From NCBI GenBank assembly GCA_001179505.1, contig CDMY01000307.1, forward strand, positions 47,188-111,187: a stretch of 64,000 bases of DNA, written 5' to 3'. Source of the DNA: Vitrella brassicaformis (Eukaryota; Sar; Vitrellaceae). Position 1 is the first letter of the stretch. The number at the start of each line of letters is the position of its first letter. Both the position numbers and the translations under genes were made by a program. The notes beneath the pieces were generated by a model. That model worked only from the letters and a program-made list of their open reading frames with translations. It was not told the origin of the DNA and made no database searches. This document shows, piece after piece, positions 53,975-64,000 of the stretch.

Positions 53975-56257
53975 TCACTCCCACTTCTTGTCTATCGACG
54001 CCAGGCTGTCCGCCTGTGTGGAACGGTCACCCCAGTAGTTCACCTGTGACTGCGACTGCGACTGCGGCTGCTTCCTCTCATCCCTCTCCCTCTCCCTCTC
54101 TCCCCTCTCCTTGTCATGCCGGTGCGTGTGCGTGCTGCCGTCTCTGTCTCTGTCTCTGCCTCTGCTGCTCGTGTGTGTGTCGTCGGGCGAGTCCATTGAG
54201 GGGATGAGAGCCATGAAGGATGGAGGCGCCTGGGAGGGCGGAGGGGGGGTGGGGGACCGGGTCGCCGTCCGCAGTGAGAACCGCGGCGTCAGCAGACGGA
54301 AGAACGGACCTGAGAGAGACAAACGAACGACGGAACGACACACAAGCATGGAGCCAGCCATTCTTGGTTGGTGTGTGGCTTGGCGAGTGCGAGTGGCTGA
54401 CGTGGTGATGGTGTGGCGAGGTTCGAGACGGGGGAGAGCGCGGCAGGGATGGGCGGGGGCATGGTGGCCTCGAAGAAGAGGTCTTGCAGGAAGGTGGGCA
54501 TGTTGGATACCCACGTCAGCACCCAGGCGTCCCACCCAACGGGATACCTGGTCGACTCGATCGACATCCACACACACGACGTCAGGTCAGATGTGGTCGG
54601 TGTATTGTGGGTGTGGGGGCCTGCCTGTGTCTGGGGTATCTGGAGGTGAGGGCTGCCTCCAGCGCTCGTACGGCGAGGGCAGGGTCGGCTCCCGCCTGGT
54701 CCACGTAAGACTTGAGCTGCATCGTGCTCGACTTGAGGCACACACACACACACACACAGACACACAGACACACACACACACACACACACAGACACACAGA
54801 GAGGCACACAATGCCGTCGTGTGCGTGTGAAGTCCGCTGACTGAATGTCAATTTCTCACTTGGACGAATTCTTTGCCGTGTGAAGACTTGACTTCGGCCT
54901 CGCTCTCCTCCCAGAGGGCCTCGGCCCGCTGCGGGCTGCAGCCCGTGTAGAGAGGGGTCTTCATCAAACCTACACACACACACACACACACCCCCACAAG
55001 CAGACAGTGCATCTGTGTGCGTCGGTGTGTGTGTCTTGTGTGTCGAGGACACCCACCTGGCTCGACGAGCACCACCTGGACGCCCCAGGGCTTCAGCTCT
55101 CGCCTCAGGCACTCGGCGAAGCCCTCTGTGGCATACTTGGAGGCGCTGTAGGCCGACAGGGCGGGCATGCCCACGCGGCCACATATCGACGACACCGTCA
55201 CCACGCGGCCGTGCGCCTTTCGCAGCAGCGGCAGGAACGCCTGAAGAGTCGCACAGGGGCATGAGTGAGGGAAGATGCCCATCGTGTGGTTGGGGGGGGA
55301 GCCTCCCCTCTCTCTCTCTCTGACTCTCGCTGACTTTGGTGATCCGGACGTTGCCGAGGACGTTGACGTCGAAGTGCAGCTGCCACTCCTCAAATGGCAC
55401 CATCTCGAAATAGCCGTTGCGCAACACACCTGTGTGTGGCACGTGGTGAGTGACCACACAAAACATGCGTCGGAGTATCACTCACACAATGAGCAGCTGA
55501 TCTCTGTCTGTCCGTCTGTCTGTGTGTCTGTCTGTCCTACCGGCGTTGTTGACGAGTGCGAAGAGCCCCTGGGGGCAGAGAGAGTACACATAAGTGAGGG
55601 CATTGAGGATGGCCGACCGCTCCCTCACGTCGATGATCAAAGGGATCAGCCGCTCGGTCATCTTCATGGCCGACAGGTTCTCCACACCTGCTCAGCTCAC
55701 ACGCACACACAGGTGAGTGAGGTGGGCCGTGCCGTCGAAGGAAGCATCAGTGCACCCCCTTTCAGCGACCGACCTGTTTTGGTGAGGCAGGCAGCGAAAA
55801 CCCTCCCCCATCCCACCTTCTCAAGCCGCAGAGCCAGCAGCTTACCGAAACCAGTGTCACACCCTGCAGCAAGGGCACACACCACACACAAGCTGTGTGC
55901 TGGCTTCTGTGGTGTGCCTGTCTGTGTCGCCTGTCCGCTCGCCTCACCTGTGATGAGAATGGCCTTATCTCTGAGGTCCTTTCTAGGCAGCCGCCAGAGC
56001 GACAGCAGGAGCCTTATGACGGCCATGAGGACGAGCAGCAACAAGCATTCGCCCAGGAAGACCAGGACCAGCAGCGACCAGTTGATCTTGAACCACGTCC
56101 ACATGATATATAAGTACACACACACGCCCCGCCCCGCGACCTCCACGATGCCGTGGGAGGGCGGGGAGCCAACCAAAGGGCCGGCAGGCAGGCCGGGGCT
56201 CAGCGGAGCCGCAGATGAGAGACCACGTGCCTGGGAGGAAGGGACAGCTGCCGTCAC
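53975..56257 (-). CDS. Membrane-anchored SDR, retinol/steroid dehydrogenase-like (SDR9C type)
   Basis: Start at 56257, or at 56106 (MWTWFKINWSLLVLVFLGE, then LLLLVLMAVIRLLLSLW), a membrane anchor of the ER type. It is followed by RDKAILITG, spliced to GCDTGFGKLLALRLEKVGW (TG-x-x-x-GFG dinucleotide loop as in 11-cis-retinol dehydrogenases) and VFAACLT. Further exons: IDVRERSAILNALTYV and GLFALVNNAG, VLRNGYFEMVPFEEWQLHFD then VNVLGNVRITK, AFLPLLRKAHGRVVTVSSIC, and GMPALSAYSASKYATEGFAE (catalytic Tyr and Lys present), with WGVQVVLVEPG and LMKTPLYTGC. Exon LKSSTMQLKSYVDQAGADPA and the following RYPVGWDAWVLTWVSNMPTF fit the family's C-terminal helices. A long basic/Gln-Ser tail ends DKKWE at 53975. 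Likely oxidises retinoid, steroid or carotenoid-derived alcohols. Confidence 0.8.
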
Positions 56258-56430
56258 AGAAGAGGGCTCGCTGCTGCCGGCAGATCAGCCGGTCACCGTC
56301 TGGTCCGCCTCACAACCACACCGCCTCGCGCAATCTGGAAAATTGCAGCAGGTGCTGGCTTGGCTTGTGTGCCACTCTCCTCAAATGTTCAGCCTCTCTT
56401 CGCCGGATTTTGCTTCTCTCAGAAACGCCA

Positions 56431-56456
56431 AGCTCGCAAATTGGTGTGAGCTCGCA
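56431..56456 (+). promoter_or_regulatory. Doublet of AGCTCGCA, 18 bp apart
   Basis: AGCTCGCA at 56431-56438 and 56449-56456. The second copy ends 36 bp before the helicase start codon at 56493; the divergent SDR starts at 56257. Role inferred. Confidence 0.55.
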
Positions 56457-56492
56457 GATCCCGGGCATTCGTGAAGGAAGGGAAGCAGCCGA

Positions 56493-58568
56493 ATGGCGGC
56501 GTTGTACGAGGATGACGACCAGTTCTGGTGAGCTGCGATCTGCCAAACAAGCGAAATCACTCATGGCGTCACGACAACTCCTGTCTGTCTGCCTGTCTGT
56601 CTGTCTGGTGCAGGACGGACGACGACGAAGACGAAGAAGACAAAGAGGACGAGAATCAAGATGGCGGCGATGGAGAGCAGCCAGTCGACCAGAGAGATCA
56701 GCCGTCGCATCAGGAGGACAGTGACCCTCAAGAAGCAGCAGCAGCAGCCGCTGCTCCGCCACCAGGCCCACTAGATGGGCCTGCTGCCGCTGCTGCCGCT
56801 GCCGCAGCCGTGCCAAAGCCCAAAAGAATACGGAAGAAGTGAGATCACAGCAGCAGCGACTGCATTCGTGAGAGTTCCTGTGTGTGTGTGTGTGGCCACA
56901 CAGGTGGGTGGTGGAGGAGAGCACCGACGTGAGTGACTTCGACGCGCTGCTGCCGCCGTCTGAGCGGGCGCTGGACTACCCCTTTGAGCTGGACACCTTC
57001 CAAAAGAGGGCCATCCTGAGGATCCACCAGTCGCAGCCCGTCTTCGTAAGCTAAACCAACCTGACACAGATGGACACAGATGCAGACACCAGACTCATCG
57101 ACCGAAGAACTGCTTGCCTTGTCTGTGTGTCTGCAGGTCGCCGCGCACACATCAGCTGGAAGTGAGCAGTCTGCACATCTATAGATTGTGTGCAGTGCAG
57201 TGGAGTGAGTGCTGTTAATAGAAAGAAGTGTGTGCGTGTCACTGATGGATGGATCAGAGACGGCCGTGGCCGAGTACGCCATCTCGATGGCCCACAACGC
57301 GGGAAGGCGGGCCATATACACCTCACCCATCAAGGCGCTCAGCAACCAGGTCAACTGGCTTGGCACGGACGGACGGACGGACGGAGGGAGGGAGGGAGGG
57401 AGGCACTTTGTTGACTGTCACTCTCTCTGTGCGCTGTATGTGGGTGCAGAAGTACCGTGACTTCAACGCCAAGTTCCCGTCTGTGGGCATCATTACTGGC
57501 GACGTCAGGTCAGGTGCACTCATACTCATACACACCTGAACGCTTGTGTCTGTGTGTGTCAATGGTCCGCCCGTCAGCATCAACCAGGAGGCATCGTGTC
57601 TGATCATGACCACCGAGATCCTCAGGACCATGCTCTACAGGTAGCTAGGCAGGGGAGCCAGCTGCCCCAAGCCATGTTTCCGTGTGGTCTTATCCATCCA
57701 TTTATCCATCCATCAGGGGCGATGACACCATCCAGGACCTGAGCGTGGTGGTGTTCGATGAGGTACGGAGCAGTGCCTGGGGAGGATGGCGCACCAACAC
57801 CAACAAGCATTAGAAGGTGCCGCCACATCACATCTGGCTCGTCTCGTTTTGCCCCTCCCTCAGGCCCACTATGTGTCTGACGCCGAGCGTGGCGTCGTGT
57901 GGGAGGAGGTCATCATTCTGCTCCCCTCACACGTGCGTACGCAGCCACCCTTCCCACCCCACCAACTGAGAGGCAACGCAAGAATCCGATTCTCTGTGTG
58001 TGAGCTGATTCTCAGATCAACTTGCTGTTCCTCTCAGCCACGGTACACTCACACAGAGACACGGCAACTGGTTGTCATTCTCCTGCTTGCTTGTGTTGTC
58101 TTTGTCAGTGCCCCAACTTCCTGGACTTCGGCGACTGGTGGGTGTGCTGGACAGAAACGAGCGACAGCCAAGAACGAGTTGGTCACTCACTACTGGGTGC
58201 CTGTCGGTCGTCTGTGTGCCTTAGGATCGGTCGCACCAAGAAGCGGACGGTGTATGCGGTGTACACCAAGATGCGGCCCACGCCGCTGCGCCACTACCTC
58301 TACGTCCAGGGCAAACCCTTCCTCCTCATGGACAACAAATTCAGATCGGACGTACGTGACAAGACGTGGGCGACGGAAAGGCAAAGCGCCGCACCCCGGC
58401 ATGGCACACTGTTTGTTTGTTTGTATGCCTTGTCTTCCTTCTTCCTGTTGGCCGTCCGTCAATCAGGCCTTCCTGCAGGCGCATCAGCACATGAGAAGCC
58501 TCAAGGAAAAGGACACCGCCGCAAGTAAATAATAAGAGAGACAGGGAGAGAGACGACAGACCTCTCCG

Positions 58569-58604
<36 letters not shown>

Positions 58605-61600
58605 TGTGTAGGCAAGGCAAGCGCCAAGGGCAAGGCTAAGGCGAAGCCCAAGGTGGTCAGGGCGTCCAACTACGTGGCGGGCGTCAAGACCGACACGCAC
58701 CGGCTGCAGGCGCTGCTCAAGGAGCTCGAGAAGGAGCAGAAGCTCCCTGTGGTCGTCTTCGCCTTCAGGTGAAACCAATCACAACGAACACACACACGCT
58801 GACACACCTGTGTGTGTGTGTGTGTGTGTGGTGTGCAGCCGTCGCAAGTGTGAGTCGTATGCCTGTGGGATGCCCAACCTCGACCTGTTAGACTCGACGG
58901 TGAGTGACAGACGGGCAAGGAAGGCTTGAAAGAAAGGCGTACGTCTGTCTGTGTGGACGCCAATTAATGTGTGTGTGTGTGCAGAGGAAAAGCGAGATTC
59001 ACGTCTTCGTGCAGGAGTCGCTCAAGAACCTCTCCGATGCCGACCGCGGCCTCAAGCAGATCCAAGCCACCGGTAGACCCTCCCCCCCCTCTGTCATGCC
59101 TTCTCTCTCCCCCCCTCTCTCTCTCTGTGTGTGTGTCTGTCAGTCGAGCTGCTCGGCCGTGGCCTGGGTGTGCACCACGGCGGGCTGCTGCCGATCGTCA
59201 AGGAGATGGTGGAGATCCTCTTCGCCCGTGGGCTGGTGCGCGTGTTGTTCGCCACGGAGACCTTCGCCATGGGGGTCAACATGCCGGCGAGGTCGGTGGT
59301 GTTCGCGTCGCTCAAGAAGCACGACGGCAGCAGACTGAGGATCCTAAAGTCCAGCGAATACACACAGATGGCGGTCAGGGTGCACTGCACACACAGAGGG
59401 AGGGAGGGACGGAGGGAGGGAGGGAGGACATTTTGTGTGTGGTCTGTCTCGGTCAGGGCCGTGCTGGAAGGCGGGGCTTGGACGAGTACGGCAGCGTCTT
59501 CATCTTCTGCGACCCACAGGAGATGCCCGACCAGAAGGTGCGGAAGCCACCTACACACACACACACTGACACACACACAGTGGACTTCCATGTGTGTCTG
59601 TCTGGGGTTTCATCAGGAGGTGACGACCATGATGATGGCACAGGCGACCCCTCTCCGCAGCAAGTTCAAGGTCTCCTACTCCATGCTGCTGCAGCTCGCC
59701 AAGTCGCCCCTGCTCAGTGTGCAGGACATGATTTCACAGAGCTACTCCGAGAGCGACAGATCAAGGGTGGGGTGCCTGTGCCAGCACACACACATACGAG
59801 GGATGGATGACCTCACACCGTGTGTGTGTGTGTGCGTGTGTGTGCGTGTAGAAGCTGCCGATTTATCGGCGTGACATCAAGCGGCGTCAGCAGGAGCTGG
59901 AGAGCATGCAGCCGATACAGTGCCTTCTCGGAGAGCCGACGTAGACACACACGGCACGGCACACAACACTCCACTCCCCGACTCAGCACAGCCCAGCAAT
60001 GGCCTCGTGTGGGTAATGCTGTGTGTCGTGTGTGTCGGTCGATGAAGCATCGACGAGTACGTCAAGGCCAGCTCCCAGTTCGAGGGTGTCACCAGAAACC
60101 TCCACCGGTCAGCCAGCAGCCCACCAACCACACGCAGCGACGGACACGTAACCAATCACCCTCCCTCCCTCTCCCCCTTCTCTCTCTGCAGCAAGCTCTT
60201 CACGTCCAAAGCCTCCACGGACGTCTTCTGCCCCGGCCGCATCTGCATGTTCTCCTCCCTCTCGGCCTACCTCGGCGTCTCGTCACCCTGCTACGGCGCC
60301 CTCCTCTCGCTGGACTTCAAGCCCCTCTCGCAGAAGCATGATCCCGAATTCGAGGCGATTGTGCTGCTGCCCGAAGGGCCGGAATGGCCGCCACCTGCTG
60401 GTGGTGGTGGTGACGCAGCGAAGGGCAAGGGTGGTGGTGAGGACGGGGAGCGTGTGAAGGTGGTGGGTGAGGGGAGGCTGGTGTCTGTCGGGGTGGTGGA
60501 GGTGGGGAATGACGAGCATGAGCAGTTCTCCAGATGGGTTCACTGCAAGTGAGCGAGCGAAGGGAGGGAGGGAGGGAGGTGCATGTGTTGCTGGCTGCAC
60601 CTCTCTCTGTCTGTGTCTCTGTGCCTCTGTGTCTGTGTCCCTGCCACGTGCTCAGGTACATTCCACTGCGGAAGGTGTCCAAGGTTACGGTAAGACGATT
60701 CCCACCGCACACAGGAGCAGCCGGCCATGTGATGTGTGCCGCGTCTACTTGTCAGGAGCTGGTGGTATCAGCCGCCGTGACCAGTGACGACGAAGACGCC
60801 GACGTCAGCATGGCGAGGCTCGGACAGGTAAGAGCGGAAAAAGGTGAAGAACAACACAACGGGAAGACAAGACACACTCAGCACCGACCGACGTGAGTGG
60901 GCCTTCGGTTCCGTTGCATCGTCCATCGTCCTTTTAGGAGGTGGCCCGCACCTGCACCGACCACGACTCGCCCGCCCGTGACGGCCTGCCGGCCCTCCAG
61001 ATCTCCAAGCAGTTCAAGGAGATCGAGAACGAATTCTACGAGAACATCCTTAAGCAACGGTCAGTCAGCACATAATTAAGACGCGTTCGTTGGTGCTGCT
61101 TGGCTTGACGACCTGTGTGGCTCATACAGGGATCTGTCGAGGGCGCTTGCGGCCAACAAGTGCCACCGCTGCAAGCTGAAGGAGCCCCACTTCCAGCAAG
61201 CCAGCAGAAGGGATCAGGTGGGTGGGGCGCCGGGGGGGTGGGGTGAAGCGATGCGGTTGCGATGCATGGCTGCCGTCCTCTGTATCGGTCCAATCACTCT
61301 CACTCAGGTCGTCAGGGACATCGAGGAGTACTCCTTCTCCCGTAAGTCAACCAGACAGACAGACAGACAGACAGGCTGAAGCCGGCAGCACGTGTGTGTT
61401 GTGTGGCGGTGAGGTGACATGGTTTCTCTCTCTCATGTGGGTGTCTGCAGTCAACGACGAGTCGTTGTATCTGCTGCCGCTGCTGCAGTCCAAGATGGCG
61501 GTGCTGCGGAAACTGGGCTACATCGAAGAGGACCAAACACTCACACTCAAGGTATCTGTGTGTGTGCTCGACTCGAGAGTGGCCACATCACACCACGCAC

Positions 61601-62512
61601 AGATGCCATGCCGCTGAGTGTCTGCCTGTCTGTCTGTCTCCTTGCTGTATTCAGGGCCGCTTTGCGTGTGAGGTAGTGACTTCAGACGAGGTGGGTGGGT
61701 CTGGCAGCACAGCACGGGGGCATCCGGCCATCCAGCCCTTCGTGAGATCTCCTGTCTGTCTCTGGGTGTGTGCGTCTGCGTGTGTGTGTGTGTGTGTTTT
61801 GAATGGCAGCTGACATTGGTAGAGGTGATAATGAGCGGCATCGCAACCAACCTAGAGCCGGCAGAGGTCGTCTCCATCCTCTCCAGGTACCCACCGTACC
61901 ACCACTAACATGGCATATCGCGTCTTCGCCCATCTCTCTGTCTGTCTGTGTGTCTGTGTGTCAGCTTCATCTTTATGGAGAAGTGCGAGGACGAGCCAGA
62001 GGACCCCACGGACAACATGCGCCACGCGAAGCAAGTCGGCGGACAGCGCAACACACACACAGACACATACACACACACGTCTGACCCTTTGCCCATCATC
62101 CGTCCCTTCCTTGCTCTGTGGCCTCCACCAGGCTGTGGCGGATTGGCATCGCACGGTAGACGCCGCGCAGAAGGAGTGCCGTGTGCAGATGGAGGATCCC
62201 GTGACGGTCAACTTCGGCCTCACACAGGTGGTCTACGAGTGGGCTGTCGGCAAGACATTCGCCGAAATCATGACCTGCACCACTGTCCAGGTGCATGTGC
62301 ACTCCACCACACACCACACACAGGCCCTTGATGACTGTGTGCAGGAGGGTTCCATCGTGCGTGCGATTCTGCGTCTGAACGAGTTGTGTAAGAAGATGAA
62401 GGCTGCGGCGGAGAGGCTGCTGGGCGACACTGCCTTGGCAGAGAAGCTCGAGCAGGCCGAGAGCTTCCTGTGCAGACCGCCGGTGTCCATCCCGTCGCTC
62501 TACCTGACATAG
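56493..62512 (+). CDS. SKI2-type DExH RNA helicase (cytoplasmic exosome cofactor)
   Basis: More than 20 exons. The N-terminus MAALYEDDDQFW leads to an acidic/Ala-rich stretch and FDALLPPSERALDYPFELDT with FQKRAIL (Q-motif-like). Motif I reads VAAHTSAG|KTAVAEYAIS across an intron. Then come RRAIYTSPIKALSNQKYRDF (Ia), GIITGDVS, IMTTEILRTMLYRG, VVFDEAHYVSDAERGVVWEE (II, DEAH where SKI2 usually has DEVH), LLFLSAT (III), and FGDWIGRTKKRTVYAVYTKM with RPTPLRHYLY, the SKI2/MTR4 beta-sheet marker. Domain 2 has VVVFAFSRRKCESYA, GVHHGGLLPIVKEMVEILFA, RVLFATETFAMGVNMPARSV (V) and GRAGRRGLDEYGSVF (VI). The C-terminal helical region has VVRDIEEYSFSLNDESLYLL, PAEVVSILSSFIF and IPSLYLT (end 62512). Absence of a clear nuclear signal and the SKI2-like motifs favour SKI2 over MTR4. 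It feeds RNA to the exosome in mRNA decay. Confidence 0.88.
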
Positions 62513-62918
62513 TCAGTGATATCACCACGTCAGTAGAGACAGACACGTCCGTAGCTAGCTAGCTTGCGTCGAAAGAGCATGGGCTTCGGTGACAGTGAGT
62601 GACTTCTGTGTAATGCCATCATCCACAACACGTTCTCACGGGAAACAGACTCCTTCTCATTCAAAACAGACTCGAGAATGGCCAGGAAGTCAATGAATTG
62701 AAGTCACTGCAATGTGGCTCTCTGACCAATCAACCGCCCGACCGCCACAGACAACCAAGCAACACATGCGTGCAGCCGGCACTGATGCTACTCTCAGGAG
62801 CCTTGCCACAGCCTCTCCATGAATCATTGACAATGAATGCGATGCATGAGCTCCGACAGGACGAATGAATGAACAGATGACATGCATCACGAAAATGTAC
62901 ATGTATGGGGTCTGACTA
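62513..62918. other. Intergenic
   Basis: About 400 bp of 3' flank after the helicase. No gene or repeat is recognised. Confidence 0.6.
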
Positions 62919-62920
62919 TA

Positions 62921-63957
62921 CAGTGGGCCTCGGATAAATGGGACCCTGCTTATATGGGAAAATCGTTATATGGGAAAATTAAATCCCATTTAACCAATGT
63001 ACATTTTGTGCATTTTTCAAGCCCGTGACATTCATTCATTGTGAGCCGTCGCAATGACCTGTATGTGGTCCAGCGTGCCTCACTGATTACTGTGAATCAA
63101 ATTTCACCGTCAAACAACCACAAACAGCCGAGATCGGGGCCGCTGAAGTGAGGCCAAGCAAGCACAAGAGAAGCAGCGAAGCAAACAAGCTGCGGAGCGG
63201 CATGAACGGCTTGCCTTTGAGCTTACAGTAGCATTTGCAGTGAAACAGCGAGACAAAAACCATCGTCAGACGAGAAGGAGGCCGCCTGCGGCCCTCCTCA
63301 CCAGCGGAGTGAGGAGGGCTACTCAGAGTCTCGAGAGCTTCTCCGCCTCTCTCGAGAACCGTAGACATTATCATCGCACCGTCTGTTTCCCCTCTGCTCA
63401 GCCATGAGCTTCTTCTCCACGTTGTTCCACCTTCAAGCTTTCGACGGCGAATCATTCATTGAGTGATTTGAGTGATTTTGAGGAGAATGAGTGAATCATT
63501 TATCATTCGTGAGTGAGGGGGAGCGAGGCAGGCTATGCAGGCTATGGCAGAGGAGGATAGTGGTAAGCAGGTGAGAGGTGTGATGTGGTGAGTGACTGTC
63601 TCTGCATGATCCATGTGTGTTTTTGGACATTCCATCACTCAATCTGTCGATTGCTCGTCGCATTCCATCATTCATTCTCCAGTGAATCACTCCTGCTTGT
63701 CTGTCTCGCCCAAGCAACGCTCAAGCACTTGCTCTGCTCGCTCTCCTCATCCACGCCGCCGGCCGGGTTGCTTTTTTTTCTTTTTCCGGGCCAAGCTTGA
63801 CGCCAGGCGAGTCAGGTGGCCTGCTGCGATGCACTGGTGACTCAGACGGACAAGCAGAAGGCGTGTGAATTGCCTCGCATAAATGGGACCTCGGATATAT
63901 GGGAAACTCGTTATATGGGACACCCTGGACCGTGTCCCATTTATCCGAGGCCCACTG
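62921..63957. mobile_element. Pogo/Tigger-like non-autonomous terminal-inverted-repeat element, 1,037 bp, TA duplication
   Basis: The left end starts CAGTGGGCCTCGGATAAATG followed by GGAC; the right end is its exact reverse complement (63934-63957). TA stands immediately outside at 62919-62920 and 63958-63959. Repeats TTATATGGGAAAATCG (left) and GGATATATGGGAAACTCG / TTATATGGGACAC (right) lie just inside each end. The form CAGTGGxxCTCGGxTAA with TA target fits the pogo/Tigger branch of Tc1/mariner. The interior frames (63087-63455 minus is the longest, 122 aa) show no DDE transposase or CENP-B-type helix-turn-helix, so it is non-autonomous. Confidence 0.88.
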
Positions 63958-64000
63958 TAGTACGTAGGCCCCCACCCCGACCTTCATGTATACTGTGGTG

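Noticed and set aside
53248-54207. Long plus-strand frame across the second gap
   Set aside because: Openness is an artefact of the N run; flanking codons are low complexity and the minus strand carries the SDR exons.
63087-63455. 122-residue frame inside the pogo-like element as a transposase
   Set aside because: No DDE or helix-turn-helix motif; hydrophobic and low-complexity sequence.

Overview
The window reads as nuclear DNA of an alga with a complex (secondary) plastid, most likely a photosynthetic alveolate close to the chromerid Vitrella brassicaformis; that name is an inference. It is GC-rich. Genes are densely packed on both strands and cut into many short exons by GT-AG introns that often carry (TG)n, (TCTG)n or (GGAT)n runs. 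Two proteins carry a signal peptide followed by a Phe-led transit sequence (a folate/biopterin-type transporter and ribosomal protein L1), as expected for a plastid reached through the ER. Two runs of exactly 300 N (6760-7059 and 53585-53884) are assembly gaps.

Left part (1-14.6 kb): a large inverted duplication. Each arm holds a divergent gene pair. One gene belongs to family A (F-box-like start, C-terminal domain with a YTTE motif). The other belongs to family B (small acidic module, helix pairs, lysine/arginine-rich segments, F-box-like module, long leucine-rich-like tail). The left arm looks degenerate: its family A gene is interrupted by a 404-bp transposon with a perfect 8-bp target duplication and has a frameshift, and its family B gene has two in-frame TAG codons. 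Between the arms sit a HAD-type hydrolase and a PH-domain coiled-coil protein.

15-31 kb: a PfkB-type sugar kinase, a distant family A member, a plastid folate/biopterin transporter, a CDK7-like kinase with an altered catalytic loop, another family A gene with an added SH3/Tudor-like module, a secreted di-N-acetylchitobiase-like GH18 enzyme, and a Crinkler/RHS-type P-loop plus nuclease-like protein with a signal peptide.

31-46.7 kb: a secreted or targeted proline-rich protein, an SMN-like protein lacking a Tudor domain, a family A gene apparently fused to the N-terminal module of family B, a miniature LTR retroelement (TRIM-like, 320 bp, with 5-bp target duplication), an SDR without its catalytic tyrosine, a foldback hairpin, an unknown coiled-coil gene, one more family A gene, a secreted CHRD protein and plastid ribosomal protein L1.

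47-64 kb: a chromatin protein joining a GCN5-type acetyltransferase to PHD, extended PHD, CW and GATA-like zinc fingers; a membrane-anchored retinol-dehydrogenase-like SDR; a SKI2-type exosome helicase; and a 1.04-kb pogo/Tigger-like terminal-inverted-repeat element at the right edge.

Most notable: families A and B exchange phase-compatible exon modules; a short motif AGCTCGC(A/G) recurs, often as a doublet 16-18 bp apart, just upstream of many gene starts; and three structurally intact non-autonomous mobile elements of different classes can be delimited to the base.
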